From an uncultured Clostridia bacterium (GTDB taxonomy: Bacteria > Bacillota > Clostridia > Oscillospirales > Acutalibacteraceae): DNA of 47,973 bases. Where the stretch lies: NCBI GenBank assembly GCA_947589415.1, contig CANQBP010000015.1, positions 1-47,973 of the forward strand, written 5' to 3'. Below the pieces are notes generated by a model. It was given only the letters and a program-made list of their open reading frames with translations, had not been told where the DNA came from and ran no database searches. Both the position numbers and the translations under genes were made by a program. Within the stretch, counting starts at the first letter, position 1. Each line of letters begins with the position of its first letter. Below are positions 14,997 to 22,804 of the stretch, piece by piece.

Positions 14997-16370
14997 TCAT
15001 TCAGTCTTTTTCTGTAAACTGTGGTTTTTAACTATAAGTACCTTTGATATTCTCCTGCTTTCGACCTCTTGAACGGTAAAACGTGTACCGTTTATAACAA
15101 CCGAAGGGTGTTCGCCGCTTTTAGGAATATGTCCCATTCTGTCAAGCATTATCCCCGCAAGCGTATCATTATTATCCCCCTCAAAGGATATTCCTGTAAG
15201 TTCGGTTATTTCATCGAGAGAGGTTGCTCCGTCAACGGTGAAACTGTATTCATTAAGCTGCTTTATCTCATCGTCCTCATTATCATATTCGTCCTGTATA
15301 TTTCCCACAATAGACTCTATAAGGTCTTCCATGGTTATAATACCGCTTGTTCCGCCAAATTCATCTACTACAATAGCTATCTGAATTTTATGTGACGTCA
15401 TATATTCAAACATTTCACTGCATCTTTTAGACTGCGGCACGAACACTGCCGGCTTTATGATATCCCGGCATATTTTTCCCTGCGGAGGGGCAGTATTTAT
15501 AAATTTAAGCAAATCTTTGACATATATTATACCTTCTATATCGTCTATGCCCTCATCATAAACAGGTATTCTTGAGCGTCCGCTTTTTATTGCGGTTTGC
15601 ACTATATCGTCAAGTTCAGTATCATTTTTGACTGCAACGACATCTTTCCTATGAGTCATTATCTCACTTACCGCTCTGTCGTCAAAATCAAAAACATTTT
15701 CGATCATATCCCTTGTATTTTCCTCGATAGACCCGTTTTCTTCGCCTTTATCGACCATAAGCAATATTTCTTCTTCCGTTTGACGATTAGATACTTTTTT
15801 TGTATTATATCCGAATAATTTGACAATAATATTTGAAAGGATACACGAAATTCCGACAACAGGCTGAAATACCGCAGAAACTATTCTGTACAGCCGTGCA
15901 AAGCGCAGCGCCGCCAAATCAGCTTTAGCCTCACCGAGCCTTTGCGGGAGCAGTATTCCGAAACACAAAAATACTATGCAGGGAATTAAAAAAAGTGCCA
16001 AAACCGCAGCATAAAAACCGACATAAGCGTTTGAAAACACTTCCGACAGCCACGCTCCCGACGGCGGCATAAACGAATATTCACAAATAAGCAGAACCGC
16101 CGCCAAACAAAGGCTGCTGCCCGCATTGGCAAAATCCCGATATTTTACTCTGTTATCGAGCATTTTTAAGACTCTTGCTGTTTTAGCGTCCCCCGATTTT
16201 TTTTTGATTGTACCGGCTGATGCTGCGGAGATTGCACCGCTAAAATATGACAGAAAAAAACTAAGTATAAAAAGAAAGAAAATAATAAAAACTGCTGCCG
16301 CAACATTTACCGAATTACGGTAAATCAGCATAAAAATATTAGAATAATTGCCGTCGGAGTCACCGGACAT
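14997..16370 (-). CDS. hemolysin C/CorC-type CNNM transmembrane protein with CBS domains
   Basis: About 457 residues. Three or four membrane helices of the CNNM (DUF21) domain fill the first 190 residues. Two CBS domains follow, starting at VSEIMTHRKDVVAV and ending with VVDEFGGTSGIITMEDLIESIVGNI, and then a C-terminal CorC_HlyC domain (FTVDGATSLDEI). The family is linked to magnesium and cobalt export; the name hemolysin is historical. The ATG at 16370 is preferred to a GTG 12 bases upstream, because AGAGGTG overlaps that GTG. It has its own consensus promoter. Confidence 0.9.
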   Translation of the reverse strand: MSGDSDGNYSNIFMLIYRNSVNVAAAVFIIFFLFILSFFLSYFSGAISAASAGTIKKKSGDAKTARVLKMLDNRVKYRDFANAGSSLCLAAVLLICEYSFMPPSGAWLSEVFSNAYVGFYAAVLALFLIPCIVFLCFGILLPQRLGEAKADLAALRFARLYRIVSAVFQPVVGISCILSNIIVKLFGYNTKKVSNRQTEEEILLMVDKGEENGSIEENTRDMIENVFDFDDRAVSEIMTHRKDVVAVKNDTELDDIVQTAIKSGRSRIPVYDEGIDDIEGIIYVKDLLKFINTAPPQGKICRDIIKPAVFVPQSKRCSEMFEYMTSHKIQIAIVVDEFGGTSGIITMEDLIESIVGNIQDEYDNEDDEIKQLNEYSFTVDGATSLDEITELTGISFEGDNNDTLAGIMLDRMGHIPKSGEHPSVVINGTRFTVQEVESRRISKVLIVKNHSLQKKTE

Positions 16371-16411
16371 AAAAACATACACCTCTAAAATCTAATCTGC
16401 ATATAAATAAT

Positions 16412-16440
16412 ATAATACGAAAAAAGCAATGTATTGTCAA
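16412..16440 (-). promoter_or_regulatory. promoter of the CNNM gene
   Basis: Minus strand TTGACA (16440-16435), 17 bp, TATTAT (16417-16412). Confidence 0.7.
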
Positions 16441-16572
16441 TCGGCAATATAACACATATTTCATTTTACAAAAAAAATATTGTAGGCATTTTATTATGAC
16501 ATATTTATCAGACGCAATAATTTATTATTACTTTAACCCGTAATATTTGTATTTTATGAAAGGAGAAAATTT

Positions 16573-17478
16573 ATGTTTGAAAAATCCTTGCTTAAACGGC
16601 CATGCGACAGAAAAACAAGAGAAGCCCTCATAGGCGGACTGCTCCTTGATTACGGCTTTATATCCCGTGATACCATTGGTGAAAGCCGATGTTCCAGACC
16701 TATTGATATGCTTTGCATAGGCAACAGAAACAAACAGGTACTTCTTGCGGGAGGGTTCCACGGTATGGAATGGCTGACATCAGCTCTGCTTATCCGTTTC
16801 TTTGACGACATATGCACAACGGTAAAAAACGGCGGTTCTATGTGCGGTATTCGTATCGGGACGTTTCTCAATATGAGGGGGCTTGCAATGGTGCCGTGTG
16901 TAAATCCGGACGGTGTAGAAATTCAGATAAACGGAGCAAAAGCAGCAGGAAATTATGAAAGCCTCGTTAATCTGGCAAGCGGAGGAAATACTTCCCGCTG
17001 GCAGTCAAATGCCGCCGGAGTAGATATCAACCATAATTTTTCGGCAAATTGGGACGTTCTTCATCAAATGGAAATAGACAACGGTATAAGTAACCCTGCG
17101 CCCACCCGATACGGCGGGGAATTTCCCGAAAGCGAACCCGAAAGCCGAACCATCGCATCATATTGCAGAGCCGGAAACATCAGTCATGCACTTGCATTTC
17201 ACAGTCAGGGCGAGGAAATATACTGGAGCTTTGGAGATTATCAAGATGACGAAGCACATAAAATGGCACAAGCACTTTCGGGAGCAAGCGGCTATCAGAT
17301 AAGTGAACCCGAAGGACTTGCGGTAGGCGGCGGTTTCAAGGACTGGTTCGTTGAAAAATTCCATAGACCCGCATTCACGGTAGAAGTCGGCAAAGGAAAA
17401 AATCCGCTTCCGATAGATGATATAGATGATATTTATGATAAAATAAAGGAAATGCTTGTTCTTTCTCTCGTTTTATAG
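16573..17478 (+). CDS. M14 family zinc carboxypeptidase
   Basis: 301 residues, without signal peptide. The M14 zinc ligands are visible: H63 and E66 in GGFHGMEW and H210 in ALAFHSQGEE. Substrate residues match the family: NPDGVE, SRW and DINHNF; the catalytic Glu is E271 in FTVEVGKG. Compact members of this type cleave gamma-D-glutamyl-diaminopimelate bonds of muropeptides; lack of an export signal would suit recycling inside the cell, but the substrate is inferred. ATG start with AAAGGAGA. Monocistronic between the divergent CNNM gene and the downstream lipoproteins. Confidence 0.88.
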   Translation: MFEKSLLKRPCDRKTREALIGGLLLDYGFISRDTIGESRCSRPIDMLCIGNRNKQVLLAGGFHGMEWLTSALLIRFFDDICTTVKNGGSMCGIRIGTFLNMRGLAMVPCVNPDGVEIQINGAKAAGNYESLVNLASGGNTSRWQSNAAGVDINHNFSANWDVLHQMEIDNGISNPAPTRYGGEFPESEPESRTIASYCRAGNISHALAFHSQGEEIYWSFGDYQDDEAHKMAQALSGASGYQISEPEGLAVGGGFKDWFVEKFHRPAFTVEVGKGKNPLPIDDIDDIYDKIKEMLVLSLVL

Positions 17479-17521
17479 CATACAATTTATTGTACGATAA
17501 TTTATTTTAATTAAATGATTA

Positions 17522-17550
17522 TTGAAAAAAAATATTTGATATGCTATTAT
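17522..17550 (+). promoter_or_regulatory. promoter of the lipoprotein pair
   Basis: TTGAAA (17522-17527), 17 bp, TATTAT (17545-17550), 31 bp before the ATG at 17581. Confidence 0.6.
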
Positions 17551-17580
17551 AAGAATACAAAATAAAGGAGGTCAAATATA

Positions 17581-18411
17581 ATGTCTAAGCATATAAGAAA
17601 AATTATGGCATCGGTACTCTTCTGTTCTCTTATTATTGCGGGCGGCTGTTCAACACATAGTGCCGATACCGAAAATTCTGCGGAAAGCTCTTCGGGTCAA
17701 CAGCAAAGTGAATACAGCGAGCCTGATGTAAACAGCGAGATAAGCAATACAAGTGATATTGTTGACACGAGCAGTGATATAACCGATACCGAACCCTCCG
17801 ATGACAGTTCCGAAAGCGATGATGTCGAGTCGGAAATTTCTACCGAACAAAGCATTGAGGAGAGTACGGAAGACAGCAGCGATACGGAAGACGAGTCGTC
17901 ATACGTGAATACACCTGACGAATCATCTGCTGCGGAAATAAGCATTGACGGCTATCAGTTTGACGACGAACAAATTGTAAGCGATTATCATACTGCGACC
18001 GTATTTACTTCCAACGATGAATTTAATGAGATATTTTCTCAAAATGCCCTTGATACCCAATATAATACCGAACAGCAGCTTGCGGGAACGAGTAATGAAA
18101 TGAGGCAATTGACCCTATCGTATTCGGGAAAGTGGAAAGCCAAAGCAACCGAAATATTTACGGAACTCGACAATCTGCTTGCAGACAACCCTGAAGAACA
18201 TGATAAGCTCATACAATCGCAGGACGAATGGACAGCGGGACTCGGAGAAGCCGAAAGCAGCTTCTATTCCGAGGCAAGCGGTACAGGAACGGAGGGGCTT
18301 ATTGCAGCAGAGGCCGCAGTTATGAACTACTATAAGGGCAGAGCGGCAATACTGCTCGAACAGATATATGAGTTAAACGGGGAGATTGATCTCAGCCGAT
18401 ACGGTCTGTAA
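17581..18411 (+). CDS. secreted lipoprotein with Ser/Asp/Glu-rich linker
   Basis: 276 residues. A lipoprotein signal peptide ends in IAGGC (Cys23). A long acidic, serine-rich linker runs over residues 27-125. The C-terminal 140 residues form a helical domain (YNTEQQLAGTSNEMRQLTLSY, SQDEWTAGLGEAESSFY) whose pattern resembles DUF1311/LprI, though the cysteines usual there are absent. It is probably anchored on the outer face of the membrane. Function unknown. ATG with AAAGGAGG. The next gene, also a lipoprotein, begins 16 bases later, so the two form an operon. Confidence 0.78.
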   Translation: MSKHIRKIMASVLFCSLIIAGGCSTHSADTENSAESSSGQQQSEYSEPDVNSEISNTSDIVDTSSDITDTEPSDDSSESDDVESEISTEQSIEESTEDSSDTEDESSYVNTPDESSAAEISIDGYQFDDEQIVSDYHTATVFTSNDEFNEIFSQNALDTQYNTEQQLAGTSNEMRQLTLSYSGKWKAKATEIFTELDNLLADNPEEHDKLIQSQDEWTAGLGEAESSFYSEASGTGTEGLIAAEAAVMNYYKGRAAILLEQIYELNGEIDLSRYGL

Positions 18412-18426
18412 TTGCAGGAGATATAT

Positions 18427-18924
18427 ATGAAAACTAATAAGAATATAAGGTTGATATCCGCAGTACTTTTGCTGCTCGTTATTGTTGCCGCCATGTCCGG
18501 CTGTTCGTTTAACAGCAGTATAAGTATAGGGAACTATGTTTCGGATATTGACAGCGATGTCCAGCAGATTGTCATTCTTACAAGAGATTTTAAGGAGATA
18601 AGAGAGGATATTGACACGAGAAGTCCCGATGATGCAAAGGCGTATGTTGAGATCCTTGACAAACTTGCCGATTTATACACTGAAATATTGAAAACCGAAG
18701 CCCCCGACAGATATGACGATATTGATAAGGAGCTTAAAGACAATTCTTCTGAAGCACTGTCGATAATATCCGAGTTAAAGAGTCTGATAACCGCTTCCCA
18801 GAATACGGGTGATGACACTTTATATAAACGTGAAAGCCAATCTGCCATTGAGAAATATGATGAAATCTATACCGATATAGTTGATTTGTGCGCACAAGCT
18901 CGGACACGTTTCAGAAATGACTGA
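18427..18924 (+). CDS. small lipoprotein, helical
   Basis: 165 residues from ATG 18427, which has CAGGAG upstream. The signal peptide ends in AMSGC (Cys26). The mature part is almost entirely predicted helix, with charged heptad-like stretches such as DLYTEILKTEAPDRYDDIDK, and could form a helical bundle. I do not recognise a named family with confidence. It shares an operon with the preceding lipoprotein and ends at the strong terminator at 18971-19023. Confidence 0.75.
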   Translation: MKTNKNIRLISAVLLLLVIVAAMSGCSFNSSISIGNYVSDIDSDVQQIVILTRDFKEIREDIDTRSPDDAKAYVEILDKLADLYTEILKTEAPDRYDDIDKELKDNSSEALSIISELKSLITASQNTGDDTLYKRESQSAIEKYDEIYTDIVDLCAQARTRFRND

Positions 18925-18970
18925 ATTTTGTTTTGCACTATGACTTTAAACAAAGCAACAATTAAAAAAT

Positions 18971-19023
18971 AAAAAAAGGTTGTCACGCAGACTTACAAAA
19001 GTCATTTCGTGACAACCTTTTTT
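18971..19023. terminator. bidirectional terminator between convergent genes
   Basis: The stem GGTTGTCACG/CGTGACAACC (18978-18987 with 19008-19017) encloses a second small stem GACT/AGTC, with seven As before and six Ts after. It serves both the lipoprotein operon and yebC, whose 3' ends face each other. Confidence 0.92.
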
Positions 19024-19043
19024 ATGCATATGTCAGCTTAACA

Positions 19044-19787
19044 TCAATCGTCCATATCGGGCATATCCCAGTTATGATATACATTCTGCACATCATCATT
19101 ATCTTCAAGCATATCAAGCAATTTCTGCATTTTTACGGCAGCCTCTTCGTCATCTATCTTTGTATAGGTAGAGGGTATCATAGACACATCAGCCGAAACA
19201 AACTCATATCCTTTTCCGCCGAGCGACTCCATAACCGTACCGAAATCTTCAGGTTCGGTGTATATTTCAAATACATCGTCACTTTCGGAGTTGAAATCGG
19301 AAGCTCCCGCTTCAAGCGCATCTTCCATTACCTTTTCTTCATCGTTATCCTCTTTTTCTATCAGCAAAAGTCCCTTTTTACTGAACATAAAGGAAACGCA
19401 GCCTTGAGTTCCCAGATTACCTCCGAATTTATCAAAATAATGACGAATATCCCCGGCAGTACGGTTACGGTTATCCGTAAGCGTTTCAACTATGACCGCA
19501 ATACCGCAAGGCCCGTAACCTTCATATGTGATATTTTCATAATTGTCCCCGTCGGCACTTCCGGCAGCTTTTTTTATAATACGCTCAATATTATCATTCG
19601 GAACATTGTTTGCCTTTGCTTTTGCTATACATTCACGCAGTTTTGAATTTGATGCGGGATCTGCCCCGCCGCCCTCACGCACGGCAACGGCAAGTTCTCT
19701 TCCTATTTTCGTAAAGACCTTTGCTCTTGCGCCGTCTGTTTTTTCTTTTTTTCTCTTTATTGTACTCCATTTTGAATGTCCTGACAT
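19044..19787 (-). CDS. yebC: YebC/PmpR family protein
   Basis: 247 residues, typical length. The family N-terminus [20 protein letters not shown] and the block [20 protein letters not shown] are intact. Members are described both as DNA-binding regulators and, more recently, as ribosome-associated factors helping translation of proline stretches; sequence alone cannot choose. ATG with CAGGAGG. Own promoter at 19823-19851; it converges on a shared terminator. Confidence 0.94.
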   Translation of the reverse strand: MSGHSKWSTIKRKKEKTDGARAKVFTKIGRELAVAVREGGGADPASNSKLRECIAKAKANNVPNDNIERIIKKAAGSADGDNYENITYEGYGPCGIAVIVETLTDNRNRTAGDIRHYFDKFGGNLGTQGCVSFMFSKKGLLLIEKEDNDEEKVMEDALEAGASDFNSESDDVFEIYTEPEDFGTVMESLGGKGYEFVSADVSMIPSTYTKIDDEEAAVKMQKLLDMLEDNDDVQNVYHNWDMPDMDD

Positions 19788-19822
19788 ATAAAGAATTCCT
19801 CCTGTATATAATTTCGGTTTCT

Positions 19823-19851
19823 ATTCTAACACAAAAAACAGCTTTTATCAA
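19823..19851 (-). promoter_or_regulatory. promoter of yebC
   Basis: Minus strand TTGATA (19851-19846), 17 bp, TAGAAT (19828-19823). Confidence 0.6.
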
Positions 19852-19980
19852 GCATTTTATCTCAAGTATCCGTCAACAGATCGTTCCCGCCGAGGTTTTA
19901 AGTTCCCTTTGACCCCGAACAGCCGTTTTTTATTCGGTCGGCAATTTTATGACGTTTATCCGACCTGATTTCTGCGGTTT

Positions 19981-21054
19981 TCAGATAAGAGTTCTTCCCT
20001 CGCAATATTTACAAAGAAGCATATCCCCGCCTGCCTCCGTGAATACAGCAGGCAAATATTTTTCGCTTTTTGTAATACAATCCGGATTTGAACATTTAAA
20101 AGGGTGTGTCGGCATTACCCTCGGAGCAGATATTTTTTCTTCATTTTCCAGCATTGTAAGAATAAGTGCCATTCTTCCGTACATTCCGTAAACCGTCTGT
20201 ATATAATACTTTGCCCTTTCGTCATAATCCACCTCTACATCTATTTCATCAACTCTCGGAAGCGGGTGGAGTATCTTCATTGTTTTCTTGGCATATTTCA
20301 GTTTTTCCTTATCCAAAACAAACACACCGTTCTGTTTTTTATACTCTTCTTCACTTGAAAAACGTTCCCTCTGTATCCTTGTCATATATAGAACGTCAAG
20401 TTCGGGCATAGCCTCAACAAGGCTTGTAACCTCGCAGTAATCGCACTCGGAGGCGTTTATTACATCTTTTATATACTGCGGAACAGAAAGCTCCGGAGTG
20501 GATATCAGCACGAACCTGTTTCCCTTAAAAGTTGACATAGTTTTTATAAGAGAATGTACAGTTCTTCCGTTTTTCAGATCCCCGCAAAGTCCTATGCAAA
20601 GATTATCAAGTCTGCCCATTTCATTATAAAGGGTTATAACATCAGTCAATGTCTGCGTGGGGTGAAGATGTCCTCCGTCACCCGCATTTATTATCGGTAC
20701 GGGAGAATACATTGCCGCCGCCGAAGCAGTCCCCTCACTGGGGTGTCGTATGGCAATAATATCCGAATATCCGCCTATAACGCTTATTGTATCCTTTAGA
20801 TTTTCACCCTTTGCAACAGACGAATTTTGAGGATTGTCAAAACCTATAATTCTGCCGCCCAAACGCAGCATTGCTGTTTGAAAAGACATTTGTGTCCTCG
20901 TTGACGGCTCGTAAAATAAAGTTGCAAGTATCTTTCCCCTGCACGCATCAAGATAATCCTTCGGATTATCCTTTATTTGATTTGCCAGCATGATAATATC
21001 CGTAAGTTCCTTATGTGAGAGGTCGGTAAGATCAACAACGTGTCTGCTTTTCAT
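19981..21054 (-). CDS. pyrB: aspartate carbamoyltransferase with C-terminal PyrI-like zinc domain
   Basis: Catalyses carbamoyl phosphate plus aspartate to carbamoyl aspartate in pyrimidine synthesis. 357 residues against about 300-310 for a usual PyrB. The carbamoyl phosphate site FYEPSTRTQMSFQTAMLRLG and HPLPRVDEI are present. The extra C-terminal 45 or so residues contain CSNPDC and CKYCE, that is CX4C...CX2C, the same ligand spacing and flanking residues as the zinc domain of the regulatory chain PyrI, without its allosteric nucleotide-binding domain. Start ATG 21054 with AAAGGGAGA; a start 30 bases upstream would contain that site. A strong promoter and a palindrome lie upstream. Confidence 0.92.
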   Translation of the reverse strand: MKSRHVVDLTDLSHKELTDIIMLANQIKDNPKDYLDACRGKILATLFYEPSTRTQMSFQTAMLRLGGRIIGFDNPQNSSVAKGENLKDTISVIGGYSDIIAIRHPSEGTASAAAMYSPVPIINAGDGGHLHPTQTLTDVITLYNEMGRLDNLCIGLCGDLKNGRTVHSLIKTMSTFKGNRFVLISTPELSVPQYIKDVINASECDYCEVTSLVEAMPELDVLYMTRIQRERFSSEEEYKKQNGVFVLDKEKLKYAKKTMKILHPLPRVDEIDVEVDYDERAKYYIQTVYGMYGRMALILTMLENEEKISAPRVMPTHPFKCSNPDCITKSEKYLPAVFTEAGGDMLLCKYCEGRTLI

Positions 21055-21160
21055 ATAATTATCTCCCTTTCGTTTTCCTTTCATTCGTATTATCCGATTT
21101 GTTTTTTGAAATTTCTCAAATTCAAATCACAAATTCATTCCGAGCAACATTCATACGGTT

Positions 21161-21189
21161 ATTTTACTAAATATTTACCTCTTTGTCAA
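21161..21189 (-). promoter_or_regulatory. promoter of pyrB
   Basis: Minus strand TTGACA (21189-21184), 17 bp, TAAAAT (21166-21161). The leader to the ATG at 21054 is about 100 nt; I see no PyrR-type attenuator hairpin in it. Confidence 0.72.
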
Positions 21190-21190
21190 C

Positions 21191-21206
21191 CATACCGATC
21201 GGTATG
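21191..21206. promoter_or_regulatory. 16-bp perfect palindrome next to the pyrB -35 box
   Basis: CATACCGATCGGTATG is fully self-complementary and lies one base outside the -35 hexamer of the pyrB promoter. Size and symmetry fit an operator for a dimeric regulator such as a TetR-family protein; no such regulator is encoded in the window. Confidence 0.5.
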
Positions 21207-21238
21207 TATGCGTTGCGCTTATTTATCAGTATATCCGA

Positions 21239-21265
21239 AAACAGAGCCTGCCGAAAACGGCAGGC
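21239..21265 (-). terminator. hairpin terminator after ftsZ
   Basis: Perfect 8-bp stem GCCTGCCG/CGGCAGGC (21246-21265) with a TTTT loop, eight bases after the ftsZ stop; the minus-strand T tract (TCTGTTTT) is short. It separates the dcw cluster from pyrB. Confidence 0.75.
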
Positions 21266-21273
21266 CCTAATAA

Positions 21274-22599
21274 TCATTTGTTATTGAAAAGAGAAATTAT
21301 ATCCATATAGGAATCATCGGAATCACCGTTTGTTTCAGGCTTGGACTGTTGTGTGGTGCGTGGTGTCTGCTGTGACGATGTATTCGCATTAGGATATGAA
21401 GTATTTGCGTTAGGATATGTAACACCGGCAGACGGATATGTCTGGCTCGGCTGTGCTGTCGGCTGCGGAGCAAAGGGATTATAACTCGGCTGCGGCCTGG
21501 GCTGTTGGGTCGTTTTCTCCTGCGGTCTTGTTACTGCACCGAAACGTGACGGTTCTGTCCTTACAGCGGCAGGATTGCTGCCGTACTGGAATTGTGAAAC
21601 AGGCTTTTTATCGTCCTTTTTGCTTATCGGCGCATAACTGTCGGCAGTAGGGAAACCCGTTGCTATAACAATAACGCTGATTGCATCTTCCATTTCCTCA
21701 TCAAGAGCAGCACCCCAAATGATAATAGCATTCTCGTCTGCCTGTTCGGAAATCATGGTCGATGCTTCCTGTATCTCATCAAGTCCTATATCGGGTGATG
21801 CTTTAATATTAACGATAAGACCCTTTGCACCCTGTATAGATGTTCCCAAAAGCGGACTCGATATAGCATTTTGTGCTGCAATCTTAGCCTTATCCTTACC
21901 GGAGGCAACTCCCACACCCATAAGTGCATAGCCGGCATCTTTCATAACGGAAGTAACATCTGCAAAGTCAAGATTAACAAGACCGGGAATTACTATAAGG
22001 TCTGTTATACTCTGAACGCCCTGACGGAGTACATCGTCTGCTGCAAAAAAGGCATTTTGCAGTGTTATCTTTTCCTCACTTATATGTTTAAGTCTTTCAT
22101 TAGGAATAACAATAAGAGAGTCTACGTGCTGTTTCAGCTTAGATATACCTCCCTCAGCCTGTTCCATTCTGCGCTTGCCTTCAAACAGGAACGGTGTTGT
22201 GACTATTCCTACCGTGAGTATTCCCATTTCCTTTGCAACCTCAGCAACTACCGGAGCAGCTCCCGTTCCGGTACCGCCTCCCATGCCTGCTGTTATAAAC
22301 ACCATATCTGTACCCTTAAGAACTTCGGCGATCTGTTCCTTACTTTCTTCGGCAGCTTTTTCGCCAACCTCCGGCTTTGAACCTGCGCCCTTTCCGTGGG
22401 TAATCTTTTCGCCTATCTGCATTTTTTGTGTTGCTTTGGAACGATTAAGCGCCTGACGGTCTGTGTTTATGGAAATAAACTCAACTCCGGTAACATAATC
22501 CACCATTCGGTCGATAGCATTACCTCCGCCTCCGCCTACACCGACAACTTTTATGTTGACAATATTATCGATCTCATTATTTTCGAATTCGTAAGGCAT
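21274..22599 (-). CDS. ftsZ: cell division protein FtsZ
   Basis: Tubulin-like GTPase that forms the division ring. 441 residues. The GTP-binding signature GMGGGTGTG is at 105-113 and the T7 loop ([14 protein letters not shown]) is intact. A Pro/Gln/Thr-rich linker of about 100 residues follows the core; it contains a small internal repeat, YPNANTS written twice and a related TYPSAGV. The C-terminal peptide reads [14 protein letters not shown], the clostridial form of the FtsA/SepF/ZipA-binding tail. ATG with GAAGGGAG. It is the last gene of the dcw cluster; ftsA is not next to it. Confidence 0.98.
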   Translation of the reverse strand: MPYEFENNEIDNIVNIKVVGVGGGGGNAIDRMVDYVTGVEFISINTDRQALNRSKATQKMQIGEKITHGKGAGSKPEVGEKAAEESKEQIAEVLKGTDMVFITAGMGGGTGTGAAPVVAEVAKEMGILTVGIVTTPFLFEGKRRMEQAEGGISKLKQHVDSLIVIPNERLKHISEEKITLQNAFFAADDVLRQGVQSITDLIVIPGLVNLDFADVTSVMKDAGYALMGVGVASGKDKAKIAAQNAISSPLLGTSIQGAKGLIVNIKASPDIGLDEIQEASTMISEQADENAIIIWGAALDEEMEDAISVIVIATGFPTADSYAPISKKDDKKPVSQFQYGSNPAAVRTEPSRFGAVTRPQEKTTQQPRPQPSYNPFAPQPTAQPSQTYPSAGVTYPNANTSYPNANTSSQQTPRTTQQSKPETNGDSDDSYMDIISLFNNK

Positions 22600-22690
22600 T
22601 TATTGTGCTCCCTTCAAGTTAATATCCGTATATAATTGCAAAAAGCAAAGCCGGGCATGATTACCCTTATAATTTTTACAACTACATACT

Positions 22691-22719
22691 AATTTACCAC
22701 TTTTCCGTTTCAATTTCAA
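22691..22719 (-). promoter_or_regulatory. possible ftsZ promoter
   Basis: Minus strand TTGAAA (22719-22714), 17 bp, TAAATT (22696-22691), in the 205-bp ftsQ-ftsZ gap. No terminator follows ftsQ, so ftsZ may also be read from upstream. Confidence 0.45.
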
Positions 22720-22804
22720 TATCTAAACGATAATTTTCGTCATATTTATCATTCTTAATTTATATTGTACAAATGAATTGAATAATTTTTGTGCAATCAT
22801 ACAA

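Noticed and set aside
19936-19965. Terminator after pyrB (GGTCGG/CCGACC hairpin)
   Set aside because: Only six base pairs, a long loop and no T tract on either strand.
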